Counted from the stretch's first letter, positions 15,877 to 24,527 are shown. The stretch is DNA of 34,275 bases from an uncultured Coriobacteriaceae bacterium (GCA_902764575.1 CACWWI010000009.1:1-34275), one strand, 5' to 3'. Numbers and translations: made by a program. The notes: generated by a model not told the origin, from the letters alone.

Positions 15877-16245
15877 ATGGAGAAAGAACTGTTCGATTTC
15901 GTAGCGGAGCGCGCTGGCATTCTTGCGGTGGCGGATACGAGCAAGCAGGAGACCAAGGAGGCGGCGCAGGCTTGGAAGGATGCTGTTGCCGCGGATGACA
16001 GCGATGCCGCGGTTGAGGCTGCAACCAACGACCTGCTCGATTTCCTGGAGGGCCGCATGGTCGGCATAGACGACGTCATTGCGTTCGCCGAAGGCCCTGC
16101 GGCTGACATCATGGGCGCGGAGGCCGCCGCTGGCATGCTTGCAGGCGCAAAGGCGCGCAAAGCTGAGGGCTGGAAGTACTGCATCTGCGAGGCGCATGTG
16201 GCCGCGGCGGAGCTTCTGGGTAAGTTTGGCCGCATCGAGTTGTAA
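15877..16245 (+). CDS. 122-aa small helical protein of unknown function
   Basis: A mostly helical, acidic, Ala-rich protein. Near the middle it has LEGRMVGIDDVIAFAEGPAA, followed by a C-terminal KYCICEAH segment with two cysteines that could bind metal. It resembles small proteins of anaerobes with a VDGLIAFAxSEAG-like motif and a cysteine pair near the C-terminus. I recall such proteins only loosely and assign no function. The start at 15877 is set by AAGGAGG 6 bases upstream; an in-frame ATG at 15823 lacks such a site. It is a single-gene unit ended by a strong terminator. Confidence 0.8.
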   Translation: MEKELFDFVAERAGILAVADTSKQETKEAAQAWKDAVAADDSDAAVEAATNDLLDFLEGRMVGIDDVIAFAEGPAADIMGAEAAAGMLAGAKARKAEGWKYCICEAHVAAAELLGKFGRIEL

Positions 16246-16281
16246 GTGCTCTTTGGAAATCGCCTTCATTGTTGAAGAAGG

Positions 16282-16316
16282 AAATCGGGCTGCGCGGATA
16301 GCACAGCCCGATTTTT
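16282..16316 (+). terminator. rho-independent terminator
   Basis: AAATCGGGCTG (16282-16292) pairs with CAGCCCGATTT (16304-16314), an 11-bp stem with an 11-base loop whose 3' arm runs into a T-stretch. It lies 37 bases after the 122-aa gene. Confidence 0.9.
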
Positions 16317-16330
16317 GTAGTCCTGGCGAA

Positions 16331-16462
16331 GCTCATGTCGGCTATTGGGCAAAATGTGTTGGTGTTTCCCTGGCCGTCGAATGGGCCAAGTTCGGCTTCA
16401 CCGTGAACGCGATCGGCTCCGCCTACTTCTGCTCGGAGATGACGAGCGCCTACTGGTTGCAT
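16331..16462 (+). pseudogene. short-chain dehydrogenase relic (about 40 codons)
   Basis: In the frame of 16364 the sequence reads YWAK, then VSLAVEWAKFGF and TVNAIGSAYFCSEMTSAY. This closely follows the YxxxK-helix/strand-6 region of gluconate-5-dehydrogenase-type SDR proteins (LAVEWAKxxITVNAIGPGYFxSEM). There is no Rossmann N-terminus upstream (the 122-aa gene and its terminator stand there) and nothing SDR-like follows. It is a decayed fragment, not a gene. Confidence 0.65.
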
Positions 16463-16652
16463 ATGGTCTTAGGAGGCAAAGGGACCGGTGAGGCGACCAG
16501 TGCAACCAGGCAGGGTTGCGGTAATCGCGTGGTCGCCACACCCGCAAAACGAGGTCGTCCACGCCTGTGATAGACCTTTTTTGCTATCGACTCTAGCGAG
16601 AATCCTGACCAGGCACTACGATATTACATAGAACAATGAGAAGGGGCAACTC

Positions 16653-18704
16653 ATGGAGCACACCACCGAAATGAAGGAGCGTGACGCACTCTACGCGCAG
16701 CTCCAGAACGAGGCGGCATCCCTGGACACGATCCACGCGATGCTCGGTTCCGGCAAATGGACCATGGACTTCGACGAATCCGGGGCCATGACGCGTGTGA
16801 ACTGGAGCGACGAGTTTCGTCGAATGCTGGGCTACCGTGATGCGAACGACTTCCCCGACGTGCTGGAATCCTGGTCCGACCTGCTGCACCCGGAAGACAA
16901 AGAACGCATCCTCAGGGAGTTCAACGAGACGATTGCCGACTATACCGGCAAGAAGACCTACGACGTCGAATATCGGCTGCTCACAAAGAACGCGGGCTAC
17001 CGTTGGTTCCGTGCGGTCGGAAAGCCCACGCGCAGGGCGGACGGCTCGCCGATCACCTATGTGGGCGTGTTCTTGGACATCACCGAGCGAAAAGACATGC
17101 TGGCCAAGCTGGCGCATCAGCAGGAATCGCTGAACGCGGCCCTGGAGGAGGCGAACCAGGCCAACAAGGCCAAGACGGCGTTCCTCTCCAATATGAGCCA
17201 CGAGATCAGGACGCCGATGAACGCCATCATCGGCCTGAACAACATCGCCCTGAACGACCCGACGATTTCGGAGCAAACGCGGGAGTACCTTGAGAGGATA
17301 GGGGTATCTGCCCATCATCTGCTGGGCATCATCAACGACATACTGGATATGAGCCGCATCGAGTCGGGGCGCATGACGATCAAGAGCGAGGAGTTCTCGT
17401 TCGCGAAGATGCTGGAGCAGATCAACACGATAGTCAGCGGCCAATGCAACGACAAGGGGCTGAAGTACGACTGCCGGACCATCGGAACGATCGAGGACTA
17501 CTACATCGGCGACGCCATGAAGCTTCGCCAGGTGCTGATCAACATACTCGGCAACGCGGTCAAGTTCACGCCGGAAGGCGGCGCGGTCAGCTTCACCATC
17601 GAAGACGTGAAGAGGCTGAACCGCCAAGCAACGCTGCGCTTCACTATCAGCGACACCGGGATCGGCATGAGCGAGGAGTTCCTGCCCCGCATCTTCGATG
17701 CGTTCAGCCAGGAAGACTCATCCTCGACAAACAAATTCGGCAGCACGGGACTGGGCATGCCCATCACGAAGAGCATCGTCGAGCTGATGAACGGGCAGAT
17801 CGAAGTGGAGAGCGAAAAGGGCGTAGGGACGACGTTCGTCGTGACCATCACCTTGACGCAAGCCAACCGCGATACGGGCGAGGCGGATGAATTCGAGCTG
17901 CACCCACACGACATGAGCGTGCTGGTCATCGACGACGACCGCATCGCATGCAACCATGCGCAACTCGTTTTGAGCCATTTGGGAATCACGTGCGAGACCG
18001 TCCTTTCCGGCGAAGAGGCGGTGGAGCTGGTGAGGATACGCCATACCCGCCGGGAGGACTTCAACCTGATCCTCGTGGACTGGAAGATGCCGGGGATGGA
18101 CGGGGTGGAAACGACCAGGCGGATTCGCGCGATCGTGGGCGACAACACGCCCATCATCATCCTCACTTCCTATAGCTGGGAAGACATCGAAGGGGAAGCG
18201 CGCGAGGCCGGAGTCGACACCTTTGCCGCGAAGCCCCTGTTCGCCGGCACGGTCATGGACGAGTTCCGCGCGGCGTTCCGCAAGAAGAACTCAGACCTGG
18301 TCCGGCGCACGGTTGATCTGAAGGGCCGTCGCGTACTGCTTGCCGAGGACGTCGCCATCAACGCGGAGATCATGATGATGGTGCTGTCTATGCGGGAAAT
18401 GGACGTGGACCACGCGGAAAACGGCAAAATCGCCGTGGAGATGTACCAAGGTCACGAGCCGGGCTACTACGACGCCATCCTGATGGACATGCGCATGCCG
18501 GAGATGGACGGCTTGGAAGCGACGCGGATCATCAGGGCAACGGACCAGGCGGACGCCAAGACCATCCCGATCATCGCGCTCACGGCCAACGCATTCGACG
18601 AGGACGTGCAACGCAGCATGCAAGCTGGGCTGAACGCCCACCTGTCAAAGCCGGTCGAGCCCGATTTGCTGTTCGAGACCCTGGAAGAGCTGCTAGCAGA
18701 ATAA
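16653..18704 (+). CDS. soluble PAS hybrid histidine kinase with two receiver domains
   Basis: A 683-aa cytosolic sensor kinase with no signal peptide or membrane segment. A PAS_3-type domain (about 25-150; YRWFRAVGKPTRR and VGVFLDIT) is followed by a coiled coil. The HisKA motif is SNMSHEIRTPMN with phospho-acceptor H183. The ATPase domain has an N-box (LRQVLINILGNAVKFTPEGG), DTGIGMSEEF and GSTGLGM. Two receiver domains follow, with Asp at D476 (LVDWKMPGMDG) and D612 (LMDMRMPEMDG) and Lys in AAKP and LSKP. No DNA-binding output or HPt domain is present, so phosphate must pass to a protein elsewhere or the receivers regulate the kinase. AAGGGG lies 6 bases before ATG. It is convergent with the acyltransferase-like gene 41 bases downstream; no terminator is apparent in that gap. 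Confidence 0.93.
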   Translation: MEHTTEMKERDALYAQLQNEAASLDTIHAMLGSGKWTMDFDESGAMTRVNWSDEFRRMLGYRDANDFPDVLESWSDLLHPEDKERILREFNETIADYTGKKTYDVEYRLLTKNAGYRWFRAVGKPTRRADGSPITYVGVFLDITERKDMLAKLAHQQESLNAALEEANQANKAKTAFLSNMSHEIRTPMNAIIGLNNIALNDPTISEQTREYLERIGVSAHHLLGIINDILDMSRIESGRMTIKSEEFSFAKMLEQINTIVSGQCNDKGLKYDCRTIGTIEDYYIGDAMKLRQVLINILGNAVKFTPEGGAVSFTIEDVKRLNRQATLRFTISDTGIGMSEEFLPRIFDAFSQEDSSSTNKFGSTGLGMPITKSIVELMNGQIEVESEKGVGTTFVVTITLTQANRDTGEADEFELHPHDMSVLVIDDDRIACNHAQLVLSHLGITCETVLSGEEAVELVRIRHTRREDFNLILVDWKMPGMDGVETTRRIRAIVGDNTPIIILTSYSWEDIEGEAREAGVDTFAAKPLFAGTVMDEFRAAFRKKNSDLVRRTVDLKGRRVLLAEDVAINAEIMMMVLSMREMDVDHAENGKIAVEMYQGHEPGYYDAILMDMRMPEMDGLEATRIIRATDQADAKTIPIIALTANAFDEDVQRSMQAGLNAHLSKPVEPDLLFETLEELLAE

Positions 18705-18745
18705 GGGTCGGGGCTCCATGTTTGTTGCCCTAGGGGTCGAGCTCG

Positions 18746-20023
18746 TTACTCTGTCCAGGGAAGCTTGATGTTCGGAAGGTCCAATTCCTGCACATCCTGG
18801 AGGTCGTACACGATCCCGTTGTCCTCGAGCTCCTTCAGGAAGGCGTTCACATAGAGGGGGCTCGAGAACTTCTGCAGGAAATCGATCACGAACCGCCCGT
18901 TCACTGCTGCGATCTCGACAAGCAGGCCGTTGGACGCAGAGGACGTCCACGACCTGAAATCGCGGATATACTGCTCGGCCTCCTTGTAGTTCGCCTTTCC
19001 GACATAGCTTACGGTGGCCGTGATGAGTTTCTTCGTCATCTCGTTGATGGCGGCTATCACTTCGAGCCGCTCGGCGTCGCTTTCCTTCGAGAGGATCATC
19101 TGAACCATTCCGGCGTTAGAGGCCGCTCCTGCCAGCACGGTCTCCTCCTCGGTCTGGGCAAAGACCATCCCCCGGTAAATCGTGCCCTGCCTGCCGAGGG
19201 GCCAATCGCGCATCCCGTCCTTGTATTCCAGCATCACTCCGCCCACCAGACTCTGATGCGCCAATGGCGTGCCAAGCGCCTTCCTCTGATTCACGCAAAG
19301 AGCTATGCGAATGGCGTCTTCTGCCTCCGGGAACAGCTTCGCGATAGCTCGGCTGAGCAGGAGGGCGACCATCGTTCCAGGGCTTCCGTCATTATCGAGG
19401 GTGAATCTCATGAATTCCGATTCGGAGATGGCGATGCTATATGCGGTTTGCTGTCGGTCTTCCTCGAGGCCGGCCGCGGCAACGGGGTTCAGGGCATTGG
19501 GCATTTCGTTGCGCGTGGGTGTTGGTAGGTCCGTCCTGTTGGCCACTGGATCGGCCCACTCCTCTTCGGAGATTTCGTCTCCGACCAGGCGGATGCCCTC
19601 ATCGTTCAGCTCGACGTTGTATCGTTCGGAACAGTAGTAGTATAGGAGCGTTCTCATCACCTCGTACGCGCCCGTTCCATCCGTCATACCGTGAAATACG
19701 TCCAGGATGATCCAGTTGTCCTGCCAGCAAAACGCGATCATGTGGAAATTCGAGTCTTCCGAATTCAGTTCAACGCCGTGAAGCGAATTCGTGATCACGA
19801 CAGGGCGATGGTTTTCCGCAAAATAGAACTCGCCGTTCCTTCTCTGCAGCTCAACGAGGAAATAGGGATATCTTTCCATGGTGGTGTCGACGGCGCGGCG
19901 GAAAATCTGGGGATCGATCAGGTCGCGCATGCGAATCCGAAGCCTGATCTCATTGGGGCTTTCTTTGGTGGTCACATACAACGGACGTATTTCTGTAAAT
20001 AGTTTCTGCTCCATTTGCATCAC
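18746..20023 (-). CDS. CAT/condensation-superfamily acyltransferase-like protein
   Basis: A 425-aa protein of the CoA-dependent acyltransferase superfamily (chloramphenicol acetyltransferase, NRPS condensation and alcohol acetyltransferase folds). The catalytic HxxxDG motif is present as VFHGMTDGTGAY, with H111 and D115. The N-terminal part (IRLRIRMRDLIDPQIFRRAV) and the second-half CVNQRKALGTPL strand fit the two-domain fold. Substrate and product are unknown. The first codon is GTG at 20023 with AGAGG 6 bases upstream; ATG at 20020 is equally possible. It starts 26 bases after the ATPase pseudogene and is probably the last gene of that operon. Confidence 0.8.
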   Translation of the reverse strand: MMQMEQKLFTEIRPLYVTTKESPNEIRLRIRMRDLIDPQIFRRAVDTTMERYPYFLVELQRRNGEFYFAENHRPVVITNSLHGVELNSEDSNFHMIAFCWQDNWIILDVFHGMTDGTGAYEVMRTLLYYYCSERYNVELNDEGIRLVGDEISEEEWADPVANRTDLPTPTRNEMPNALNPVAAAGLEEDRQQTAYSIAISESEFMRFTLDNDGSPGTMVALLLSRAIAKLFPEAEDAIRIALCVNQRKALGTPLAHQSLVGGVMLEYKDGMRDWPLGRQGTIYRGMVFAQTEEETVLAGAASNAGMVQMILSKESDAERLEVIAAINEMTKKLITATVSYVGKANYKEAEQYIRDFRSWTSSASNGLLVEIAAVNGRFVIDFLQKFSSPLYVNAFLKELEDNGIVYDLQDVQELDLPNIKLPWTE

Positions 20024-20049
20024 CGCAAACCTCTTCGTCGACTCCGATT

Positions 20050-21034
20050 TTAGATGAGGATCCGTATCGCGTTCGTCTGCTCCGCGTTCGGATCGTAGCG
20101 GTACGAAAGGTCCTTGACGGTGCTCTCGAGCACGCTATATGCGAAACCGTCGCCGCTCTTTGCCGGATCGAACTTTTCGCCGCCATATAGTGCGGTAATC
20201 TCCGTTTCGTCGTTCTCCGCGGAATGCTCTACCGAGATCACCAAGGGCGTGCTGCCAAGCACGGGCTTCAAGATGTTGCAGGTCAGCTCCTCGAAGGCCA
20301 GCCTGATGCGGTATTTCGCGCTAGGCGAAACGTCGTTCTGCAGGCAGTAGCTGTCTATCTCCGTCCCCGCGCCAGCGAAGTCGAAGTCCGGGCTGTCAAC
20401 CTTGAGCTCGAGCACCCTGAGCTTCCGTATAAACCGCCTCGTCAGGTCCTTCTGCGGGTTGTCGAATATCTGATCGGGGGTTCCTTCCTCGTATATCCCA
20501 CCCTGGTCCATGTAGAACACGCGGCTGCACACCGCCCTGGCGAAGTTCATCTCGTGCGTGACGATGAGCATGGTCTTTTCGGTGTGGGTCAGATCGCGTA
20601 TCACGGATTGCACTTCGCCCACCATCGTGGGATCGAGGGCGCTCGTGGGCTCGTCGAACAGTATGACTTCGGGGTCCGTCGCGAGCGTCCGCGCGATGGC
20701 GACGCGCTGCTTTTGGCCTCCGGACAGCTCGTCGGGGTAGTTGGTTGCCCTGTTCGTTCAGGTGGCCGAACAGGTTGAACGATTGGAACACCATGCCCAT
20801 CTTGCGGCGCGCCTTCGTCACGTCGTACCCGGGGGCGCATATATCCTCGCCGTCCAGGATGATCTTTCCGCCCGTGGGACGCTCGAGCATGTCGATGCAT
20901 CGGATGAGGGTCGACTTGCCCGTGCCGGAGGGCCCGATGATCGAGATGACGTCGCCATCGTTGATAACGGCGTTCACGTCGGTGAGGGGCGCGGCGTTTT
21001 CGTATCTCTTCTCGAGATGAACCAGCTCGATCAT
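20050..21034 (-). pseudogene. broken ABC ATPase (amino-acid type) fused to an RsbW-like ATPase domain
   Basis: The first frame (from 21034) gives a polar-amino-acid ABC ATPase N-terminus with Walker A GPSGTGKS and Q-loop MVFQSFNLFGHL. It then goes out of frame near 20750. [13 protein letters not shown], Walker [13 protein letters not shown] and the His switch VTHE continue in a different frame to the stop at 20050. Relatives have about 40 residues between Q-loop and signature; here about 5 remain, so roughly 100 bases are missing plus a frame change. After the ABC domain comes a ~115-residue GHKL-type domain with [12 protein letters not shown] (N-box) and KFDP...GFAYSVL, similar to anti-sigma kinases. 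ATGA overlap with the upstream permease gene indicates coupling. Could be a sequencing or assembly error, but the missing helical part argues for a true deletion. Confidence 0.8.
20750..20773. repeat. small palindrome at the ABC ATPase break
   Basis: CTGTTCG (20750-20756) and CGAACAG (20767-20773) form a 7-bp inverted repeat around 10 bases. It falls exactly where the reading frame of the ABC ATPase is lost, and so may mark the deletion junction. Confidence 0.6.
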
Positions 21035-22581
21035 TTCCCCGGCACCTCCTCGTGGTCATCGCCGCTGGATCTGTGCCCTGGTAGGGCGCGGACCTCTATC
21101 TTGTTCACGATCCAGATCAGGATGGCGGCTAGAATGAAGTAGATCACGGCAATGGCTATGAGCGGGAAAAACGCCTCGTACGTGCGGCTGCGCACGATGT
21201 CTCCCATTTTCGTAAGGTCCTGCACGGCGACGTAGCCCACGACGGCGGTGCCTTTTATCAGGGACTTGATCTGCACCTTGTAGCTTGGCATCACATGGCG
21301 CAGCGCCTGGGGCAGTATGGTTTTGAAGAACGCTTGCCCGTCCGTGTAACCCAGCGAGTACGCGGCCTCCATCTGACCCGGCCCCACGGCGGCAACCCCC
21401 GTCTTGAGCATGTTGAACACGGCCGCCGCGAATATGAGGGTGAACGCTATCACGGACACCGCCACCCCCGACAGGTTGGTTTGGCCGAATACGATGTAGT
21501 AGAGAATCATCAGCAGCACCACTACCGGCATGCCCTCGATGAGCCATACGCAGAAGCGCGTGATGGCGTTGGCGACGCGGTTGCCCTTGCGGCACGCCAT
21601 GAACACGGCAAAGCCGATCAGCGTGCCGAACAGAATCGAGAGCACGGTTATGAGCAGCGTCGTCCCGATGCCCTCTGCAAACAGCTTCCACCTGTCCTCG
21701 CGTATGAAGGTTTTCTCGAAGCTCTCTTGCAGCGAGGCGAAGAAGCCGGCTATGCCATCGTTCTCGGATCTCGCGTCTTTCACCATGACCCCGATCTCCA
21801 CGGTATAGGTTGGATCCGAGAACTCCAGGGCTTGTTGCCTTTCGGGCGTGACGTAGAGGTTGGCGAAGATGCAGTCCACGTCGCCGCCCTGCGCGGCGGG
21901 AACGATGCCTTCGTAGTCGTACATCTTGAACTCGATGCTCGCGCCCAGCCATGATGCAAATCGCTTGGCGAGCTCCACGTCGTAGCCGGATAGCTCGCCG
22001 TTCACATAGCACGTGAACGGCTCGCTCAGGCCCGTGGTTCCCACTACGAGGTGGAACTTCGGATCGGTTGCTTCCGGGATGTCCGGCATGGCCATATCGT
22101 GCTTTACCATCCAGCGTTCGCGCATGTCGGCGATGGTGCCGTCGCTTTCAGCCTGCTTGAGGAACTCGTTGATTTGCCCCGTCAGGTTGGGAATTTTCGT
22201 GCTCGGCGATATGGCCGCCGCGCCGATGTTGCCTTTGCCGATTGGTTCGTCGAGAACGCGGACACCTTTGAGCCCGTTGTATATTGCCAGCTCCATGTTG
22301 AGCTTGTTGCCCACGAACGCGTCGATCTTGCCCTGGTCGACGGACGTGTACGCGGCCATGAGATCCTTGGTGAACACGATTTCCGCCTGCGGGAATTCCT
22401 GTTCCACGAGGCTGTACTCGGGTGCATCCGCTGAAACTCCAATTTGAACGCCGGGCTGATTGAGCTGATCCAGGGAGGTGATGCTCTCGTCCTTGGGGCT
22501 GCAGGCCGCAAGCAGGCCTGCCGCGAGCGCCAGCAGCATGGCTATTGTTAGGATCGAGATCGGTCTTCGACTCAGCTTCAT
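21031..22581 (-). CDS. GlnP-like fused amino-acid binding protein and permease
   Basis: A 516-aa lipoprotein-permease fusion for uptake (or sensing) of a polar amino acid. The signal peptide ends in the lipobox LLAAC. A first, shortened solute-binding domain (ITSLDQLN to about 150) and a second complete one (VVGTTGLSEPF...GYDVELAKRFA...IFANLYVTPER) lie outside the cell. The permease starts near 290, with several membrane helices and the EAA-loop region (EAAYSLGYTDGQAFFKTILPQ). AGGA lies 5 bases before the ATG at 22581; the frame is open further upstream without a good site. Its stop overlaps the ATPase start by four bases (ATGA). With the ATPase broken, transport may be lost unless another ATPase serves. 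Confidence 0.92.
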   Translation of the reverse strand: MKLSRRPISILTIAMLLALAAGLLAACSPKDESITSLDQLNQPGVQIGVSADAPEYSLVEQEFPQAEIVFTKDLMAAYTSVDQGKIDAFVGNKLNMELAIYNGLKGVRVLDEPIGKGNIGAAAISPSTKIPNLTGQINEFLKQAESDGTIADMRERWMVKHDMAMPDIPEATDPKFHLVVGTTGLSEPFTCYVNGELSGYDVELAKRFASWLGASIEFKMYDYEGIVPAAQGGDVDCIFANLYVTPERQQALEFSDPTYTVEIGVMVKDARSENDGIAGFFASLQESFEKTFIREDRWKLFAEGIGTTLLITVLSILFGTLIGFAVFMACRKGNRVANAITRFCVWLIEGMPVVVLLMILYYIVFGQTNLSGVAVSVIAFTLIFAAAVFNMLKTGVAAVGPGQMEAAYSLGYTDGQAFFKTILPQALRHVMPSYKVQIKSLIKGTAVVGYVAVQDLTKMGDIVRSRTYEAFFPLIAIAVIYFILAAILIWIVNKIEVRALPGHRSSGDDHEEVPGK

Positions 22582-22647
22582 AGACTTCCTGCGATTCGCG
22601 CTTACAAAGGCTGCATGCCCCTTGCCGCGTTGTCGGCGGATACCTGC

Positions 22648-22656
22648 ATTGTAACA
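22648..22656 (-). promoter_or_regulatory. extended -10 promoter of the ABC operon
   Basis: The minus strand reads TGTTACAAT, an extended -10 (TGn then TACAAT), about 67 bases before the start of the permease gene. No clear -35 is seen, as is usual for extended -10 promoters. Confidence 0.5.
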
Positions 22657-22700
22657 GCCCAGATAGCCGGCACGCGAAATTGCGGCGCACCAGAGGGGGT

Positions 22701-23234
22701 TCACCGGGCTTCGAGCACAACCCTAGCCGACTTGGCATATGATGCGGCGAGCACCTGCGGGCTCTGCTCAAAGTCCGTTTCGGCCCACCAGACAATCGTC
22801 TCGACCAAGGCGCCAGCGAGAAAACGCGCTTCGTAATCGCTTGCTGCTTCCTGAAGGCGACTCGTAGCGGCGGTGCGCAGCGCGTGCACGAACTCATCGG
22901 CGCCGCCTCTCATGAGCAGGGCGCGAATAGCGTGGCCGTGCTCGAGCACATGGCGCAGCGCGTGCTCGACTTGCGCCTCCATGCCGCCGCGACCAGTGAA
23001 GTCATGACCGTCTTCGGCAGCTGCCGGCGCAGCGACATGGTCTATGACCGCTACCACGAACGCTCGCATGACGCCCTCCTTGCCCTGAAAGTGAGCGTAG
23101 AAAGTCGCACGGCCCACATTCGCGGCGTCGAGTATGTCCTGTACCGTCATGGACGCGTAGCCCTTTTCATCGAGCAACGCCTCGAAAGCGCCGATGACCG
23201 CCGCCTCGGTGCGAGCTACCCTTCTATCTGGCAT
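22701..23234 (-). CDS. TetR-family transcriptional regulator
   Basis: A 177-aa repressor-type protein. The N-terminal helix-turn-helix reads MTVQDILDAANVGRATFYAHF, the TetR signature. The C-terminal ligand-binding part (about 60-177) is helical and ends GALVETIVWWAE...KSARVVLEAR. GGAGG lies 5 bases before the ATG at 23234, so I reject the longer frame to 23414. It is divergent from the EamA transporter gene, with two palindromes between them, and probably controls it and itself. Confidence 0.9.
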   Translation of the reverse strand: MPDRRVARTEAAVIGAFEALLDEKGYASMTVQDILDAANVGRATFYAHFQGKEGVMRAFVVAVIDHVAAPAAAEDGHDFTGRGGMEAQVEHALRHVLEHGHAIRALLMRGGADEFVHALRTAATSRLQEAASDYEARFLAGALVETIVWWAETDFEQSPQVLAASYAKSARVVLEAR

Positions 23235-23261
23235 GGGAACCTCCGAACAATGAACCCTATC

Positions 23262-23277
23262 CGTTCGGAACCGAACG
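23262..23277. promoter_or_regulatory. palindrome, likely TetR operator 1
   Basis: CGTTCGG and CCGAACG are perfect inverted arms around AA. The site lies 28 bases upstream of the TetR gene start, in the divergent promoter region. Confidence 0.55.
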
Positions 23278-23325
23278 AATGCCGCCTTGCGTTCGTTGCC
23301 CAAGCGCGACATGGCACCGATTATA

Positions 23326-23338
23326 GAACATGATGTTC
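23326..23338. promoter_or_regulatory. palindrome, possible TetR operator 2
   Basis: GAACAT-G-ATGTTC is a perfect 6-1-6 palindrome, followed by GG. It shares GTTCGG with the first palindrome. It overlaps a TTATAG box that could be a -10. Confidence 0.45.
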
Positions 23339-23451
23339 GGAGCTTGTCGAGGCGCAATTCAGGAAACAGGGGCCTCGAGATACCCGAACGACGACGGCTG
23401 TGGCTGAAGGGCATGGCCTAGTAGGTAGGTTTTCAAGAGGTCCGTTGAATC

Positions 23452-24315
23452 GTGTGGTTCCTGCTTATATTTATCTCGGCAACGTTCTCAGCGCTCTCGA
23501 TGGTTGCCATGAAGCTCGGCGTACAGGGCGTGAATCCCGTGCTAGCTTCTGCTATGAGCACAATCATCGTCTTCCTCATCAGCTGGTTTGTTGTCGTGGC
23601 AAGCGGCCTGTCTGCTCAGCTTGCTGAAATCGATGCGCGCACATTCGGCTTCCTCGTCTTGGCCGGCCTTGCCACTGGGGGTGTGGGGCTGGCCAACTAC
23701 GGCGCGCTCAAACTGGGTGAAGTGGATACTTACGTAGCGGTTGTGCGCTGCAGCATGGTGCTCTCGGTGGTGCTCTCGTTCCTCCTTTTAGGCGATCCTT
23801 TCACGATGGCAAGCGGCTTCGGCACGGCTTTCATACTGATTGGTACAGTGCTCATGATCGACAGGCGCAGCAGATCGAGTCGTTCGCGCCTTTCCGCAAA
23901 GTGGGCGATACTTATGGCCGTGGCGATAGCGCTCTCCAGCGCTGCTACGCTTTTGGGAAAAATCGGCATAAACGAGGTCAACCCACTCGTGGGTACGGCC
24001 ATGTTCTCGGTTCCTATTGTGCTGCTCTCAAACGGGCTTGCGCTTGCAACCGGCGAATGGAAGGGCGCCCAAGCGATGACCCGGCGCGAGCTCGCCTTCG
24101 TGTTGCTGGCAGGAGCCGCAAGCGCCGGCACGGAGATTACGTTTTACGCGGGGCTCAAGTTGCAGTTGACAAGCATCGTCATGCCTGTCGACAAGTTGCT
24201 CTCGGGTCTTATCACTGTCGTGCTCGCGTATTTCGTGTTCGGGGAGAAAATCACCAAGCGTTCGGCGGTTGCCCTCACCCTGATCGGCGCAGGTTCGGTT
24301 GCCATCATTTTATAG
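23452..24315 (+). CDS. EamA/DMT-family transporter
   Basis: A 287-aa inner-membrane protein with ten predicted membrane helices in two EamA repeats (about 1-130 and 145-287). Typical marks are the small-residue-rich helices, ALKLGEVDTYVAVV at the end of repeat one and GLKLQLTSIVMPVDKL in repeat two, then FGEKITKR. It probably exports a metabolite or drug; the substrate is unknown. The start is GTG; an AGAGG sits 12 bases upstream, which is long, so the start is uncertain. Divergent from and likely controlled by the TetR gene. Confidence 0.9.
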   Translation: MWFLLIFISATFSALSMVAMKLGVQGVNPVLASAMSTIIVFLISWFVVVASGLSAQLAEIDARTFGFLVLAGLATGGVGLANYGALKLGEVDTYVAVVRCSMVLSVVLSFLLLGDPFTMASGFGTAFILIGTVLMIDRRSRSSRSRLSAKWAILMAVAIALSSAATLLGKIGINEVNPLVGTAMFSVPIVLLSNGLALATGEWKGAQAMTRRELAFVLLAGAASAGTEITFYAGLKLQLTSIVMPVDKLLSGLITVVLAYFVFGEKITKRSAVALTLIGAGSVAIIL

Positions 24316-24449
24316 GCCAGACGCCCGATGCGTCGGCGCTCGCGTTCGAGCTCGGCAAGCCGCTTCCCTTCGCTTTGCGTTCAGAAATCGTTAGAATAGC
24401 GAGGTAAAATGCCTTTTGTTGCATATAAAATGTTAGTTGGTTCGGCTCG

Positions 24450-24485
24450 GTTGCAGGGTCGAACTGCAACGCTGTCGGCGGACAG
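24450..24485 (+). promoter_or_regulatory. two adjacent hairpins in the leader of the Nif11-type gene
   Basis: GTTGCAG (24450-24456) pairs with CTGCAAC (24464-24470), and CTGTC (24472-24476) pairs with GACAG (24481-24485). Both lie upstream of the ribosome site and downstream of AT-rich TATAAA-like sequence near 24424. They could be an operator or leader RNA structure. Confidence 0.45.
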
Positions 24486-24527
24486 TCGGTGCAATCGGAA
24501 TGCTTTAGCCAACCGAGAGGAGAAACC

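Noticed and set aside
18705-18745. Terminator between the hybrid kinase and the CAT-fold gene
   Set aside because: No convincing stem in the 41-base gap.
24489-24527. N-terminal extension of the RiPP precursor
   Set aside because: The upstream Met precedes the ribosome site and the extra residues do not fit Nif11 leaders.
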